Below are positions 24,903 through 33,829 of a DNA stretch of 64,000 bases, one piece after another. The stretch is from Streptomyces musisoli (GTDB lineage: Bacteria; Actinomycetota; Actinomycetes; Streptomycetales; Streptomycetaceae). A program made the position numbers and the translations under genes. The stretch lies in the NCBI RefSeq assembly GCF_016741855.1, contig NZ_JAERRH010000008.1, positions 62,001-126,000 on the forward strand, written 5' to 3'. The notes under the pieces were generated by a model. It did not search any database. It saw only the letters and a list, made by a program, of their open reading frames with translations, and was not told the DNA's origin. Position 1 is the stretch's first letter, and every line of letters starts with the position of its first letter.

Positions 24903-25133
24903 ATGTCCCACGTCTTCTCCGAGGAGACCCACCGCAATCTGCTCGCCCGCATCCCGCACTGCACCGGTCGTGAGGTCTCCGACTGGTTGCGCACCGTCGA
25001 AGAAGGCCCCGCACTGTTCCGCTTCGAGGAGAAGGTCAGCTGGCTCCGGCACGAGTACGACCTGGCGTACGGCCACGCCAAGGCGATCGTCCACGAGTAC
25101 GACCTGAGGAGGGCAGCGCGCAAGCTGCTCTGA
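24903..25133 (+). CDS. DUF4287 small protein
   Basis: A 76-residue protein of the DUF4287 pattern: sHVFSEETHRNLLARIPHCTG, WLRTVEEGP and LRHEYDLAYGHAKAIVHEYD. Strong GGAGG six bases before the ATG. Followed by a strong hairpin. Function unknown; related domains sit next to DUF5655 in other proteins. Confidence 0.75.
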   Translation: MSHVFSEETHRNLLARIPHCTGREVSDWLRTVEEGPALFRFEEKVSWLRHEYDLAYGHAKAIVHEYDLRRAARKLL

Positions 25134-25140
25134 ACGCCGA

Positions 25141-25169
25141 AGGGCCCCGGGCACGTTGCCCGGGGCCCT
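25141..25169. terminator. Bidirectional hairpin terminator
   Basis: AGGGCCCCGGGCA and its exact complement around a CGT loop, between convergent genes. Confidence 0.85.
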
Positions 25170-25192
25170 GCCGTATCCGGCGGTGTCGTGCG

Positions 25193-26068
25193 TCAGTCGC
25201 TGCTGCTGAAGATCGCGACCAGTCGCAGCATCTCGACGTAGATCCACACCAGGGTCATGGTGAGGCCGAACGCGGCGAGCCAGGACTCGTTGCGCGGGGC
25301 GCCGTAGGCGATGCCGTCCTCGATCTGCTTGAAGTCGAGGGTCAGGAAGAACGCGCCGAGCAGGATCGCGATGATGCCGACGAGCGCGCCGAGCGGTCCG
25401 AAGCTGCGCAGTCCGCCGTCGTCGGCGACGCCGAACACGACCAGCAGCAGGTTGACCGCCATGACCACCAGGAAGGCCATCGCGATGGCGATGCCGATGC
25501 GGGCGTAGCGGGCGGTGACGCGGATCCAGCCGGCCTTGTAGACCAGCAGGGTCGCGCCCGAGACCGCCATGGTGCCGAGCACCGCCTGGAACGGCGCGCC
25601 GCTCCACCGGCTGTTGAACATCTCGCTGAAGACGCCGAGGAAGACGCCCTCGAAGGCGGCGTACCCGAGGATCAGCGCGGGCGACGGGGTGCGCTTGAAG
25701 TTCTGCACCATCGCCAGCACGAACGCGATCAGGGCGGCGCCGACGGCCAGGCCGTAGCTGGTGCCGGAGACCGGCAGCAGCGTCCAGGCGAGGACGGCGC
25801 CGACGGCGACCGTGCCGAGCGTGATGGCCGAGCGGACGACGACGTCGTCCATGGTCATCCGGCCGGTGGTGGCCGGGGCCTGCGGCGGGGCGCCGGCCTG
25901 GACGTCCGCCTGCGCGTACGGGTTCTGTGCGTAGGGGTTCTGCGCGTACGGGTTCTGCGCGTACGGGTTGCCCTGTGCGGACCCGGCCTGCGGTGCGGTG
26001 TTGAAGCCGGCGTAGCCGTTGTCGCGGCTGAACCCCCGTCGCGAGAAGACCGGGTTACTGCTCCTCAT
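25193..26068 (-). CDS. Bax inhibitor-1/YccA-family membrane protein with NPYAQ repeats
   Basis: A 291-residue integral membrane protein. The N-terminal 70 residues are cytosolic and include five consecutive-type NPYAQ units (about 34-53), encoded by near-identical 15-base repeats (about 25905-25970). Seven hydrophobic segments follow (80-100, 103-122, 130-150, 160-180, 186-212, 222-245, 255-285). The family includes calcium-leak and stress-related proteins; the role in actinomycetes is unknown. Divergent from the gap holding bldA. Confidence 0.85.
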   Translation of the reverse strand: MRSSNPVFSRRGFSRDNGYAGFNTAPQAGSAQGNPYAQNPYAQNPYAQNPYAQADVQAGAPPQAPATTGRMTMDDVVVRSAITLGTVAVGAVLAWTLLPVSGTSYGLAVGAALIAFVLAMVQNFKRTPSPALILGYAAFEGVFLGVFSEMFNSRWSGAPFQAVLGTMAVSGATLLVYKAGWIRVTARYARIGIAIAMAFLVVMAVNLLLVVFGVADDGGLRSFGPLGALVGIIAILLGAFFLTLDFKQIEDGIAYGAPRNESWLAAFGLTMTLVWIYVEMLRLVAIFSSSD

Positions 26069-26283
26069 TTCACTCCTCCATGACTGCCGCGTGCAGCCTT
26101 GGCCTCAAGGGTAATGGATTGGCAAAGGATCGACCATGATACTTGAGGAGGATCTTTCCCCTGCCTTGCTGCGCAACACGCTACGCGTGTGTCCGATTCC
26201 CGGCCATGGACGGGCGGCTAACCGAGCGGAAAACCTGTGGCGGCCACGGAGCGGTTGTCCGGCCAGGCCGCGAGCCGGTCGTC

Positions 26284-26481
26284 CGGGCGCACCCCTTCAT
26301 CCACAGCGCGCTGCGGGACGACGACGCGGGCGAGACGGCGAATCTCGCGTACTGGGCTCTTGAGCGTCCCCGCCTCGTACAGGAAGCCGCTGCCGCGGTC
26401 AGCTCCTGGTCCTCGGACGCCGTGGGGCTCCTCTCACGCCTCGGCGACACGAGGCGCAGCGGCCGGCCAAACGCCGGCGGC
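26284..26481 (+). pseudogene. Possible fragment of an XRE-type regulator C-terminus
   Basis: The frame reads VRAHPFIHSALRDDD, ANLAYWAL and SWSSDAVGLLSRLGD, reminiscent of the C-terminal region of a Streptomyces regulator family (LRDxDxxxxANLAYWAYW). No N-terminal DNA-binding part, start or RBS is present. The resemblance is from memory and may be chance. Confidence 0.3.
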
Positions 26482-26608
26482 ACCTCCCCCTGGGGCGTAC
26501 GCCATACCCGGGCACCCGGGACCATCGTGCGCTCACGGAGTGTCCAAGAGGTGAAGACGAAGGGGCCTCGTGGAGCGGTCGCGTCAGACGCGTCCTCAGA
26601 GGTGGAAG

Positions 26609-26692
26609 TGCCCGGAGCCGGACTTGAACCGGCACGCCCGCGAAGGGGCAGCGAGGTTTAAGCTCGCCGTGTCTGCATTCCACCATCCGGGC
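26609..26692 (-). tRNA. bldA: tRNA-Leu, anticodon UAA (bldA)
   Basis: The minus strand folds into a complete class II tRNA: acceptor stem GCCCGGA/TCCGGGC with discriminator A, D arm GTG/CAC, anticodon stem GCGAG/CTCGC with loop CTTAAAC (anticodon TAA), a long variable arm (GCCC/GGGC) and T arm GCCGG-TTCAAGT-CCGGC. CCA is not encoded. In Streptomyces this is the only tRNA reading UUA and is encoded by bldA, required for aerial growth and antibiotic production. TAGGCT on the minus strand (26726-26721) is a likely -10 element giving a short leader. Confidence 0.96.
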
Positions 26693-26861
26693 AGGCCATG
26701 GGCTCCGCAACGAGGTTCCGAGCCTATCGGGACCCACCCCCCGAACAGCGGGCGGGTGAACCGATGTTGTCTTATTTTATTGACGTCTGAGGGTGCATCA
26801 GCCCGCGGAACGCGCCATCCGCACTTGCCAATAGCCTGACGGGGCGGAAGTGCGCGCGTAC

Positions 26862-26881
26862 GTGAAATGACGGAATTTCAC
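26862..26881. promoter_or_regulatory. Inverted repeat upstream of ABC transporter
   Basis: GTGAAAT-N6-ATTTCAC, perfect 7-base arms. It lies 230 bases before the transporter operon and may be an operator. The rest of 26693-27107 shows no gene; a low-GC patch at 26766-26785 could hold a promoter. Confidence 0.4.
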
Positions 26882-27107
26882 CGCCCGAACGAGGGCGGTC
26901 CACCGGTTCTTGACGCGCCATGCGCCGTCCGGCGCCGCGGCCGCCCTCTCGGGGTCGGCCGTCCTCCCCAGGTATGACACGACGGTCTCCCGTCCGACCC
27001 CAGTCGCCCCTCGGAACCGGAACAGCGACTGACTACACGCGCGGCACGCGCCGGGACGATGGAGAAGTCCCCAGGAACACACGTCGTCCCGACAGGAGCA
27101 CCCTCCC

Positions 27108-27878
27108 GTGACCACCACACCCACCGCCGGCCGGACCACCGCCGTGGCCGCACGCGCCACGGAGCTGTCGAAGATCTACGGGCAGGGTGAGACCCGGGTG
27201 GTCGCCCTGGACCGGGTCTCGGTCGACTTCCGGCAGGCCGAGTTCACCGCGATCATGGGGCCGTCCGGCTCCGGCAAGTCCACGCTGATGCACTGCGTGG
27301 CCGGGCTGGACACGTTCTCCTCCGGTTCGGTGCGCATCGGCGACACGGAGCTGGGCAAGCTGAAGGACAAGCAGCTCACCAAGTTGCGCCGGGACAAGAT
27401 CGGCTTCATCTTCCAGGCGTTCAACCTGCTGCCGACGCTGACTGCGCTGGAGAACATCACCCTCCCGATGGACATAGCGGGCCGCAAGCCCGACAAGCAG
27501 TGGCTGGACACGGTGATCCAGATGGTCGGGCTGTCCGGGCGGCTGAGCCACCGGCCGTCCCAGCTCTCCGGCGGCCAGCAGCAGCGAGTCGCCGTCGCCC
27601 GCGCCCTGGCCTCCAAGCCCGACATCATCTTCGGCGACGAACCTACAGGGAACCTCGACTCCCGCTCGGGCGCCGAGGTGCTGGGCTTCCTGCGCAACTC
27701 GGTGCGGGAACTGGGCCAGACGGTCGTGATGGTCACTCATGACCCGGTGGCCGCCGCGTACGCGGACCGCGTCGTCTTCCTCGCGGACGGCCGGATCGTC
27801 GACGAGATGTACGGCCCCACCGCCGACTCCGTGCTCGACCTCATGAAGCAGTTCGACGCGAAGGGCCGTACCAGCTGA
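27108..27878 (+). CDS. ABC transporter ATPase (MacB/LolD type)
   Basis: A 256-residue ATPase. Walker A GPSGSGKST (51-59), signature LSGGQQQR, Walker B DIIFGDEPT, and the switch His in MVTHD. KIYGQGETRVVALDRVSVDF is typical of the LolD/MacB/FtsE class that partners FtsX-like permeases. GTG at 27108 with GGAG about ten bases upstream. Its stop overlaps the next ATG by one base, so it is co-translated with the permease. Confidence 0.92.
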   Translation: MTTTPTAGRTTAVAARATELSKIYGQGETRVVALDRVSVDFRQAEFTAIMGPSGSGKSTLMHCVAGLDTFSSGSVRIGDTELGKLKDKQLTKLRRDKIGFIFQAFNLLPTLTALENITLPMDIAGRKPDKQWLDTVIQMVGLSGRLSHRPSQLSGGQQQRVAVARALASKPDIIFGDEPTGNLDSRSGAEVLGFLRNSVRELGQTVVMVTHDPVAAAYADRVVFLADGRIVDEMYGPTADSVLDLMKQFDAKGRTS

Positions 27879-30406
27879 TGTTCCGCACCGCCCTGCGCAA
27901 CGTTCTCGCGCACAAGACCCGGCTGCTGATGACCGTGCTCGCCGTCATGCTCGGCGTGGCGTTCGTCTCCGGGACGCTGGTCTTCACCAACACCATCTCC
28001 GACGCCTACCAGAAGAGCTCCGCCAAGGGCTTCGAACGGGTCGACGTCGCCGTACGGCCCGAGTACCAGGACTCAGAGGGCGACGAGGTCGGCAAGGCCC
28101 CCGAGCTGACCCAGGCCCTGCTCGACCGGGCCGCCAGGGTCCCCGGTGCCGCCTCGGCCACCGGTGTGGTCAGCGGCTTCACCGCCGTCGCCGACAAGGA
28201 CGGCAAGCTCGTCGGCGGCGACTGGCAGTCCGCCGGCGGCAACTACTGGGGTGCGAAGGACCCCCGCTACCCGCTGGTCGGCGGCCACGCCCCGCACGGC
28301 AAGGGCGAGGTGCTGATCGACTCCGAGACCGCGCGGCGGGCCGGTTACAAGGTCGGCGACACCGTGCGCCTCTCCGTCGACGGCCCGGTCCTCACCCCGA
28401 CCGTCAGCGGCATCTTCACCACCGACGACGGCAACGTCGCCGCGGGCGGCAGCCTCACCCTGTTCGACACGCCGACCGCGCAGGCCCTGTTCGGCAAGAA
28501 GGGCACGTACGACGAGATCGACGTGCGGGCCGCGGCCGGCACCGGCCAGGCGGCGCTCAAGGCCGAGCTGGACAAGGCCCTGCCCGCGAAGCTCGTGGAG
28601 ACCACCACGGGCCGGCAGCTCGCCGACGACCAGGCGCGGATGATCGCCTCGTCGATGAGCGGTCTCAAGCAGGCCCTGCTGGTCTTCGCCGGCATCGCCC
28701 TGTTCGTCGGCACGTTCATCATCGCCAACACCTTCACCATGCTGGTCGCCCAGCGCACCCGGGAACTCGCCCTGCTGCGGGCGGTCGGCGCCTCCCGCCG
28801 CCAGGTCACCCGGTTGGTGCTCATCGAGGCGTTCGCGGTCGGCGCGGTCGCCGGCGTGACCGGTCTGGCCGCCGGTATCGGCATCGGCGCGGGTCTGCGT
28901 TCCCTGCTGGGCTCCTTCGGTGCGAGCCTGCCCGACGGACCGCTGGTGATCAGCCCCGGCACGGTGGCCACCGCGCTGGCGGTCGGCATCCTCATCACCA
29001 TGCTGGCCGCGTGGCTGCCCGGCCGCCGGGCCGCGAAGATCCCGCCGGTGGCGGCGATGAGCAGCGTGCACGCCAAGGCCACCACCAAGTCGCTGGTGCT
29101 GCGCAACACGCTGGGCTCGCTGTTCGCGGCGGCGGGCGTCGCCGTGGTCCTCGCGGGCACCGGGATGAACGCCGACTCCGGCCAGGCCGCGATGGGCATC
29201 GGCGCGGTCCTGCTCATCATCGGCGTGTTCGTGCTGACCCCGCTGCTGTCCCGTCCGCTGATCGCCGCCGCCGCGCCGGTGCTGCGCGCCTTCGGGGTGT
29301 CGGGCAAGCTGGCCCGCCAGAACTCGGTGCGCAACCCGCGCCGTACCGCGGCCACCGCCTCCGCGCTGATGATCGGGCTGACCCTGATCACCGGCATGAC
29401 GGTGATGGCGGGCAGCCTCCAGACCTCGATCGACAAGATGGCCAGCTCCGCGATCCGCGCCGACTACGTCGTCTCGATGGCCAACCGCGGTCCGCTCTCC
29501 CCCGATGTGGCTCAGAAGATCGCCACCGCCGACGGTGTCACCGCGAGCAGCCCGCTGCGCAACGGGGAGTCCCGCGTCGACGGCGGCACGGAGTTCCTGA
29601 CCGGCGTCGACGGCAGGGCCATCGGCGAGCTGACGGACCTGAAGGTGACCGACGGATCCTTCGCGGTGGGCGGTGACCGGGTCGTCGTCGACGAGGACCG
29701 GGCCGAGGACTACGGCTGGAAGGCCGGTTCGCGGTTCACCGCGCACTTCGAGGACGGCAAGGCGCGGCGGCTGACGGTCGCGGGGGTCTACGAGGGCAAC
29801 GACATGTTCAACGGGATCATCCTCGACAACAAGGTCCTCACCCCGCACCTGGCCGACCCGGCCGACATGCAGGTCATGGTCAAGACCGCGCACGGCGCCA
29901 CGGACTCCGCCAAGGACACCCTGGAGAAGGTGCTCGGCCACAACCCGGCGGTCAAGGTCCAGGACAAGCAGGACATCTCCAACGAGATCGCGAAGATGTT
30001 CACGCTGATGCTGAACATGGTCTACGGCCTGCTCGGCATGGCGGTGATCGTGGCCGTGCTCGGCGTCATCAACACCCTGGCGATGTCCGTCTTCGAGCGT
30101 GCGCAGGAGATCGGCATGCTCCGCGCGATCGGCCTGGACCGCCGGGCGATCAAGCGGATGGTCCGCCTGGAGTCCCTGGTGATCTCCCTGTTCGGCGGTG
30201 TGCTGGGCATCGGGCTGGGCGTGTTCTTCGGCTGGGCGGCCGGTGAGCTGCTGGGCACGAAGATGCCGACGTACGAACTGGTCCTGCCCTGGGGCCGGAT
30301 GGCTGTCTTCCTGCTGCTGGCGGGCACGGTGGGCGTCCTGGCCGCCCTGTGGCCGGCCCGCCGCGCGGCCCGGCTGAACATGCTGGCGGCCATCAAGGCC
30401 GAGTAG
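27878..30406 (+). CDS. FtsX/MacB-like ABC transporter permease (two-repeat)
   Basis: An 842-residue permease with two FtsX domains. N-terminal TM at 16-38, a periplasm-side MacB core (about 40-250), three TMs with ALLRAVGASRRQVTRLVLIEA (about 265-400), then a second set of TMs, a second extracytoplasmic domain (about 500-680) and a terminal FtsX block with GMLRAIGLDRRAIKRMVRLES. Such systems act by mechanotransmission or export lipoproteins or peptides; the substrate is unknown. A paralogous permease lies at the right edge of this window (61642 onward). Closed by a bidirectional terminator. Confidence 0.9.
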   Translation: MFRTALRNVLAHKTRLLMTVLAVMLGVAFVSGTLVFTNTISDAYQKSSAKGFERVDVAVRPEYQDSEGDEVGKAPELTQALLDRAARVPGAASATGVVSGFTAVADKDGKLVGGDWQSAGGNYWGAKDPRYPLVGGHAPHGKGEVLIDSETARRAGYKVGDTVRLSVDGPVLTPTVSGIFTTDDGNVAAGGSLTLFDTPTAQALFGKKGTYDEIDVRAAAGTGQAALKAELDKALPAKLVETTTGRQLADDQARMIASSMSGLKQALLVFAGIALFVGTFIIANTFTMLVAQRTRELALLRAVGASRRQVTRLVLIEAFAVGAVAGVTGLAAGIGIGAGLRSLLGSFGASLPDGPLVISPGTVATALAVGILITMLAAWLPGRRAAKIPPVAAMSSVHAKATTKSLVLRNTLGSLFAAAGVAVVLAGTGMNADSGQAAMGIGAVLLIIGVFVLTPLLSRPLIAAAAPVLRAFGVSGKLARQNSVRNPRRTAATASALMIGLTLITGMTVMAGSLQTSIDKMASSAIRADYVVSMANRGPLSPDVAQKIATADGVTASSPLRNGESRVDGGTEFLTGVDGRAIGELTDLKVTDGSFAVGGDRVVVDEDRAEDYGWKAGSRFTAHFEDGKARRLTVAGVYEGNDMFNGIILDNKVLTPHLADPADMQVMVKTAHGATDSAKDTLEKVLGHNPAVKVQDKQDISNEIAKMFTLMLNMVYGLLGMAVIVAVLGVINTLAMSVFERAQEIGMLRAIGLDRRAIKRMVRLESLVISLFGGVLGIGLGVFFGWAAGELLGTKMPTYELVLPWGRMAVFLLLAGTVGVLAALWPARRAARLNMLAAIKAE

Positions 30407-30421
30407 CCGTACGGCACACCG

Positions 30422-30449
30422 GAGGGGCCCCGCGGCGGCGGGGCCCCTC
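30422..30449. terminator. Bidirectional hairpin terminator
   Basis: GAGGGGCCCCGC and GCGGGGCCCCTC around a short GGCG loop, followed by TTGT on the plus strand, between convergent genes. Confidence 0.85.
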
Positions 30450-30475
30450 TTGTCGTGTCCGTGCGGCGACGACGG

Positions 30476-31768
30476 TCAGGCGTGCCAGGTGCGGGTCCGC
30501 AGCGGGAGGCCGGAGGCGCCGGACTCGGGAGTGCGGACCGCCAGGACCTGGTTGACGCCGATGCGGTTGTGTTCGAAGGCGAGCGCGCAGGCGGCCATGT
30601 ACAGCCGCCAGACCCGGGCGCGGCCGGGGCTGGTGAGCCGGATGGCTCGGTCCCAGTCGGCCTCCAGGTTGGCCACCCAGCGGCGCAGGGTGCGGGCGTA
30701 GTGCTCGCGGATGGGCTCCACGTCCCGGACCTCGAACCCGGCCCGCTCCAGCTGGGTGACGGTGGTGCCGACGGGGGCGAGTTCACCGTCGGGGAAGACG
30801 TAGGCGTCGATGAACTCGTCCACGCGGTAGTCCGACTCGTCCGGCTGCGGGCGGCGGGCGATCTGGTGGTTGAGCAGCCGGCCGCCGGGACCCAGCAGGG
30901 TGTACAGCCGGCGGGCGTACTCCAGGTAGCGGTCGGCGCCGACGTGTTCGGCCATCCCGATGGAGGAGATCGCGTCGAAGGGGCCGTCCGCGACGTCCCG
31001 GTAGTCCTGGACCCTGATCTCCACCCGGTCGGTCAGCCCCTCGTCGGCGACGCGCTTGCGGGCGTACGCCGCCTGTTCCTGGGACAGCGTGACCCCGACG
31101 ACGCCCACGCCGTGCTCGCGGGCCGCGTGGATGGCCATGGAGCCCCAGCCGCAGCCGACGTCCAGCAGCCGCTGACCCTCCTTCAGGCCGAGCTTGGCGC
31201 AGATCAGTTCCAGCTTGTCGCGCTGGGCGGACTCCAGGGTGCCGGCCTCCTCCCAGTAGGCGCACGAGTACACCATGGAGGGGCCGAGGACGATCTCGTA
31301 GAAGTCGTTGCCGACGTCGTAGTGGTGGCTGATGGCCCGTCGGTCCGAGCGGCGGGTGTGCAGGTGCCGGCGGGGTCTGCGGACCTCCTCGCGCGGCGGG
31401 GCGGGCGGGACGGGCGGACCGGCCAGCTTCAGCAGGTCGCGGGCGGCGGTCCGGACGGCGGGGTCGCGCACGGCCCGGACGAGGCCGCGGGCGTCCTCCC
31501 CGCGCTCCCAGACCAGGCCCGCCATCGCGTCGAGGACGGCGTACAGGTCGCCCTCGATGTCCAGGTCGCCGGAGACCCAGGCACGGGCGAGGCCCAGCTC
31601 GCCCGGTTTGAAGAGGATGCGGCGCAGGGCACGGCGGTTGCGCAGGACGAGCGCCGGCGCGTCCGGCGGCCCGGCCTGCGATCCGTCCCAGGCCCTCACC
31701 CGCACGGGGAGCGGGACTCCCAGCATCTGTTCGGCAAGACTCCTCAGCCGCGACGCGGCGTCGGCCAT
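30476..31768 (-). CDS. cfa: Cyclopropane-fatty-acyl-phospholipid synthase
   Basis: A 430-residue SAM-dependent enzyme that adds a methylene group to unsaturated lipid chains. The SAM site is LLDVGCGWGSMAIHAA; HHYDVGNDFYEIVLG, MVYSCAYWE, GVTLSQEQ and SIGMAEHVG are family hallmarks. The N-terminal 120 residues are the usual lipid-binding part. ATG at 31768 with GGAGG eight bases upstream was preferred over the ATG five codons earlier. Neighbours are an ABC transporter (convergent) and NADH dehydrogenase (same strand, terminator between). Confidence 0.93.
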   Translation of the reverse strand: MADAASRLRSLAEQMLGVPLPVRVRAWDGSQAGPPDAPALVLRNRRALRRILFKPGELGLARAWVSGDLDIEGDLYAVLDAMAGLVWERGEDARGLVRAVRDPAVRTAARDLLKLAGPPVPPAPPREEVRRPRRHLHTRRSDRRAISHHYDVGNDFYEIVLGPSMVYSCAYWEEAGTLESAQRDKLELICAKLGLKEGQRLLDVGCGWGSMAIHAAREHGVGVVGVTLSQEQAAYARKRVADEGLTDRVEIRVQDYRDVADGPFDAISSIGMAEHVGADRYLEYARRLYTLLGPGGRLLNHQIARRPQPDESDYRVDEFIDAYVFPDGELAPVGTTVTQLERAGFEVRDVEPIREHYARTLRRWVANLEADWDRAIRLTSPGRARVWRLYMAACALAFEHNRIGVNQVLAVRTPESGASGLPLRTRTWHA

Positions 31769-31905
31769 GGCGCACACCTCCAAGACGACGATCCCGGATG
31801 CCGGTTACCACGTAAACACCGCACGGCGCTCAGCACAGTCCCGCAATGGAGTTATGGGTGGGCAAAGCAGCTGTATGGGCCATTGGACCGCTGCCCGGGA
31901 ACGCC

Positions 31906-31943
31906 GAAGGACCTCCCGCACCACGGATGGCGGGAGGTCCTTC
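31906..31943 (-). terminator. Terminator of the NADH dehydrogenase gene
   Basis: GAAGGACCTCCCGC and its exact complement around a ten-base loop, 24 bases after the stop. Confidence 0.9.
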
Positions 31944-31966
31944 GATCGTTGAGGCGACCGGTGGGG

Positions 31967-33346
31967 TCAGGAGGCCTTGGCCTTCTCCTCGGTCTTCGCG
32001 GCGGCGACCGGCGCCGGCTTGGCGGCCTCGTAGAACTCCTCGCGGGGGTTCTCCATGGCGCCGAGGGAGACGACCTCGCGCTTGAGGAACATGCCCAGGG
32101 TCCAGTCGGCGAAGACGCGGATCTTGCGGTTGAAGGTCGGCATCGCCATGCCGTGGTATCCACGGTGCATGTACCAGGCGAGGCGGCCCTTGAGCTTGAT
32201 CTTCACCTTGCCCATGACGATCATCGCCACGCCCTTGTGGAGACCGAGACCGGCCACCGCACCCTTGTTGGCGTGCTCGTACTCCTTCTGCGGGAAGCCC
32301 CGCATACCGGAGATCACGTTGTCGCCGAGGACCTTGGCCTGGCGCAGCGCGTGCTGGGCGTTCGGCGGGCACCAGGCGTTCTCGTTGCCCGCCTTGCGGC
32401 CGACGAGGTCCGGGACCTGTGCGTTGTCACCGGCGGCCCAGATGTAGTCCGTGCCCTTGACCTGGAGGGTCGGCTCGCAGTCCACGTGGCCGCGGGGGCC
32501 GAGGGGCAGACCGAAGCGGGCGAGGGCCGGGTTCGGCTTGACGCCGGCCGTCCAGACGATCGTGTTGGAGTCGACCTCGAGGCCGTTCTTCAGCACCACG
32601 TGACCGTCGACGCAGGAGTCCATCGAGGTGGAGAGGTAGATCTCCACGCCGCGGCTCTCCAGGTGCTCCTTGCCGTACTGGCCGAGCTTGGGGCCGACCT
32701 CGGGCAGGATCTTGTCGGCGGCGTCGACGAGGATGAAGCGCATGTCCTCGCGGGACACGTTCTTGTAGTACTTGGCCGCGTCCCGGGCCATGTCCTCGAC
32801 CTCGCCGATGGTCTCCGCGCCCGCGAAGCCACCGCCGATGAAGACGAAGGTGAGCGCCTTGCGGCGGATCTCCTCGTCGGTCGTGGAGTCGGCCTTGTCC
32901 AGCTGCTCGAGGACGTGGTTGCGCAGGCCGATGGACTCCTCGATGCCCTTCATGCCGATGCCCTGCTCGGCGAGGCCGGGGATCGGGAAGGTGCGGGAGA
33001 CCGCGCCCATCGCGATGACGAGGTAGTCGAAGGGCAGCTCGTACGCCTCGCCCACCAGGGGGGCGATCGTGGCGACCTTGCGGTCCTGGTCGATGGTGGT
33101 GACCCGACCGGTGAGGACCTCCGCCTTCGGCAGGACGCGTCGCAGCGGGACGACGACGTGCCGGGGGGAGATGTTGCCGGCGGCGGCTTCGGGGAGGAAG
33201 GGCTGGTAGGTCATGTACGACCGGGGGTCGACGACCGTGACGGTCGCCTCGCCGTAGCGCATCTTCTTGAGGATGCGCCGAGCTGCGTACAGGCCTACGT
33301 ACCCACCGCCTACTACGAGGATCCTGGGACGCTCCGTGGTGCTCAT
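31967..33346 (-). CDS. ndh: Type II NADH dehydrogenase (Ndh)
   Basis: A 459-residue flavoprotein. FAD site ILVVGGGYVGLYAARRIL near the N-terminus; NADH site FVFIGGGFAGAETIGEVED; second FAD motif YIWAAGDNAQVPD. The C-terminal amphipathic part and Ala/Lys-rich tail suit a membrane-surface enzyme that passes electrons to menaquinone without proton pumping. ATG at 33346 begins the FAD fold within six residues. A Rex-like site lies 35 bases upstream and a near-perfect one 320 bases upstream, so repression at low NADH/NAD+ is likely. In S. coelicolor the syntenic gene is, to my recollection, a Rex target. Confidence 0.92.
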   Translation of the reverse strand: MSTTERPRILVVGGGYVGLYAARRILKKMRYGEATVTVVDPRSYMTYQPFLPEAAAGNISPRHVVVPLRRVLPKAEVLTGRVTTIDQDRKVATIAPLVGEAYELPFDYLVIAMGAVSRTFPIPGLAEQGIGMKGIEESIGLRNHVLEQLDKADSTTDEEIRRKALTFVFIGGGFAGAETIGEVEDMARDAAKYYKNVSREDMRFILVDAADKILPEVGPKLGQYGKEHLESRGVEIYLSTSMDSCVDGHVVLKNGLEVDSNTIVWTAGVKPNPALARFGLPLGPRGHVDCEPTLQVKGTDYIWAAGDNAQVPDLVGRKAGNENAWCPPNAQHALRQAKVLGDNVISGMRGFPQKEYEHANKGAVAGLGLHKGVAMIVMGKVKIKLKGRLAWYMHRGYHGMAMPTFNRKIRVFADWTLGMFLKREVVSLGAMENPREEFYEAAKPAPVAAAKTEEKAKAS

Positions 33347-33380
33347 GCCATCGAGTATCCACCCGCCGTGCGGGGGTCGC

Positions 33381-33398
33381 TCGTGCGCCCCTTCACAA
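33381..33398 (-). promoter_or_regulatory. Proximal Rex-like site upstream of ndh
   Basis: TCGTGCG-CCCC-TTCACAA against the Rex consensus TTGTGAA-N4-TTCACAA: the right arm is perfect and the left arm matches four of seven. It lies 35 bases before the ndh start. Confidence 0.5.
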
Positions 33399-33665
33399 GC
33401 ATCGACAGGGCCTGTGTTAAACTCCGCGGCCCGCGTGACGCAGGTCATGCGGGCCGGGGGGAACCGCGGGGCGGTTCGCCCCGTTGTCAATGCCGCGTGA
33501 GCTGCCTCTCCGGGCTCGCAGGGTCCTCGTGAGGGTGCCGTGACACCCTCGGAACAACCCCCTCCACGCCCTTCCCGCGCCGTTCATCTGAACGTGTTCA
33601 AACGGCCTTTGACCCCCCGGGAGGGGCAATGAACCCGCCTCCGGGGGCCGGCGCGGGGGAATTCC

Positions 33666-33683
33666 TTGTGAAGAACTTCACGA
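33666..33683. promoter_or_regulatory. Distal Rex-like operator, near perfect
   Basis: TTGTGAA-GAAC-TTCACGA matches the Rex operator (TTGTGAA-N4-TTCACAA) at 13 of 14 fixed positions. Rex is the NADH-sensing repressor described in S. coelicolor. Confidence 0.75.
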
Positions 33684-33705
33684 AGGTTTCCGTTCGGGCA
33701 TGGGT

Positions 33706-33728
33706 GAGGGCCCCTCAAGGGGGCCCTC
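33706..33728 (-). terminator. Hairpin downstream of ppx
   Basis: GAGGGCCCC and GGGGCCCTC around TCAAG, about 100 bases past the ppx stop. Confidence 0.65.
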
Positions 33729-33829
33729 GACACCGCTCAGACGTTATCCAACCTGCTCAGCAGATGGCTACCGGTGAGTAACAAAAGAGACCTACACCAC
33801 CGCGACACGCCACCGCGTCACGCCCCGCG

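Larger units (their letters stand above)
33347..33829. other. 483-base gap between ppx and ndh
   Basis: No gene is supported. It holds two Rex-like sites, a hairpin ending ppx and, at about 33415-33425, a TTTAAC patch that could be the ndh -10 region. The distance of the distal Rex-like site from ndh leaves room for a second promoter or a small RNA. Confidence 0.5.

Noticed and set aside
26143..26661. A full gene reading into bldA
   Set aside because: The frame enters the tRNA on the opposite strand, lacks an RBS and only a short segment resembles a protein family; kept as a low-confidence fragment.
28343..28350. TTA in the ABC permease
   Set aside because: The in-frame reading is GGT TAC, so no TTA codon is used.
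30455..33532. A 1025-codon plus-strand frame across cfa and ndh
   Set aside because: It runs through a terminator and two well-supported minus-strand genes and has no recognisable domain.
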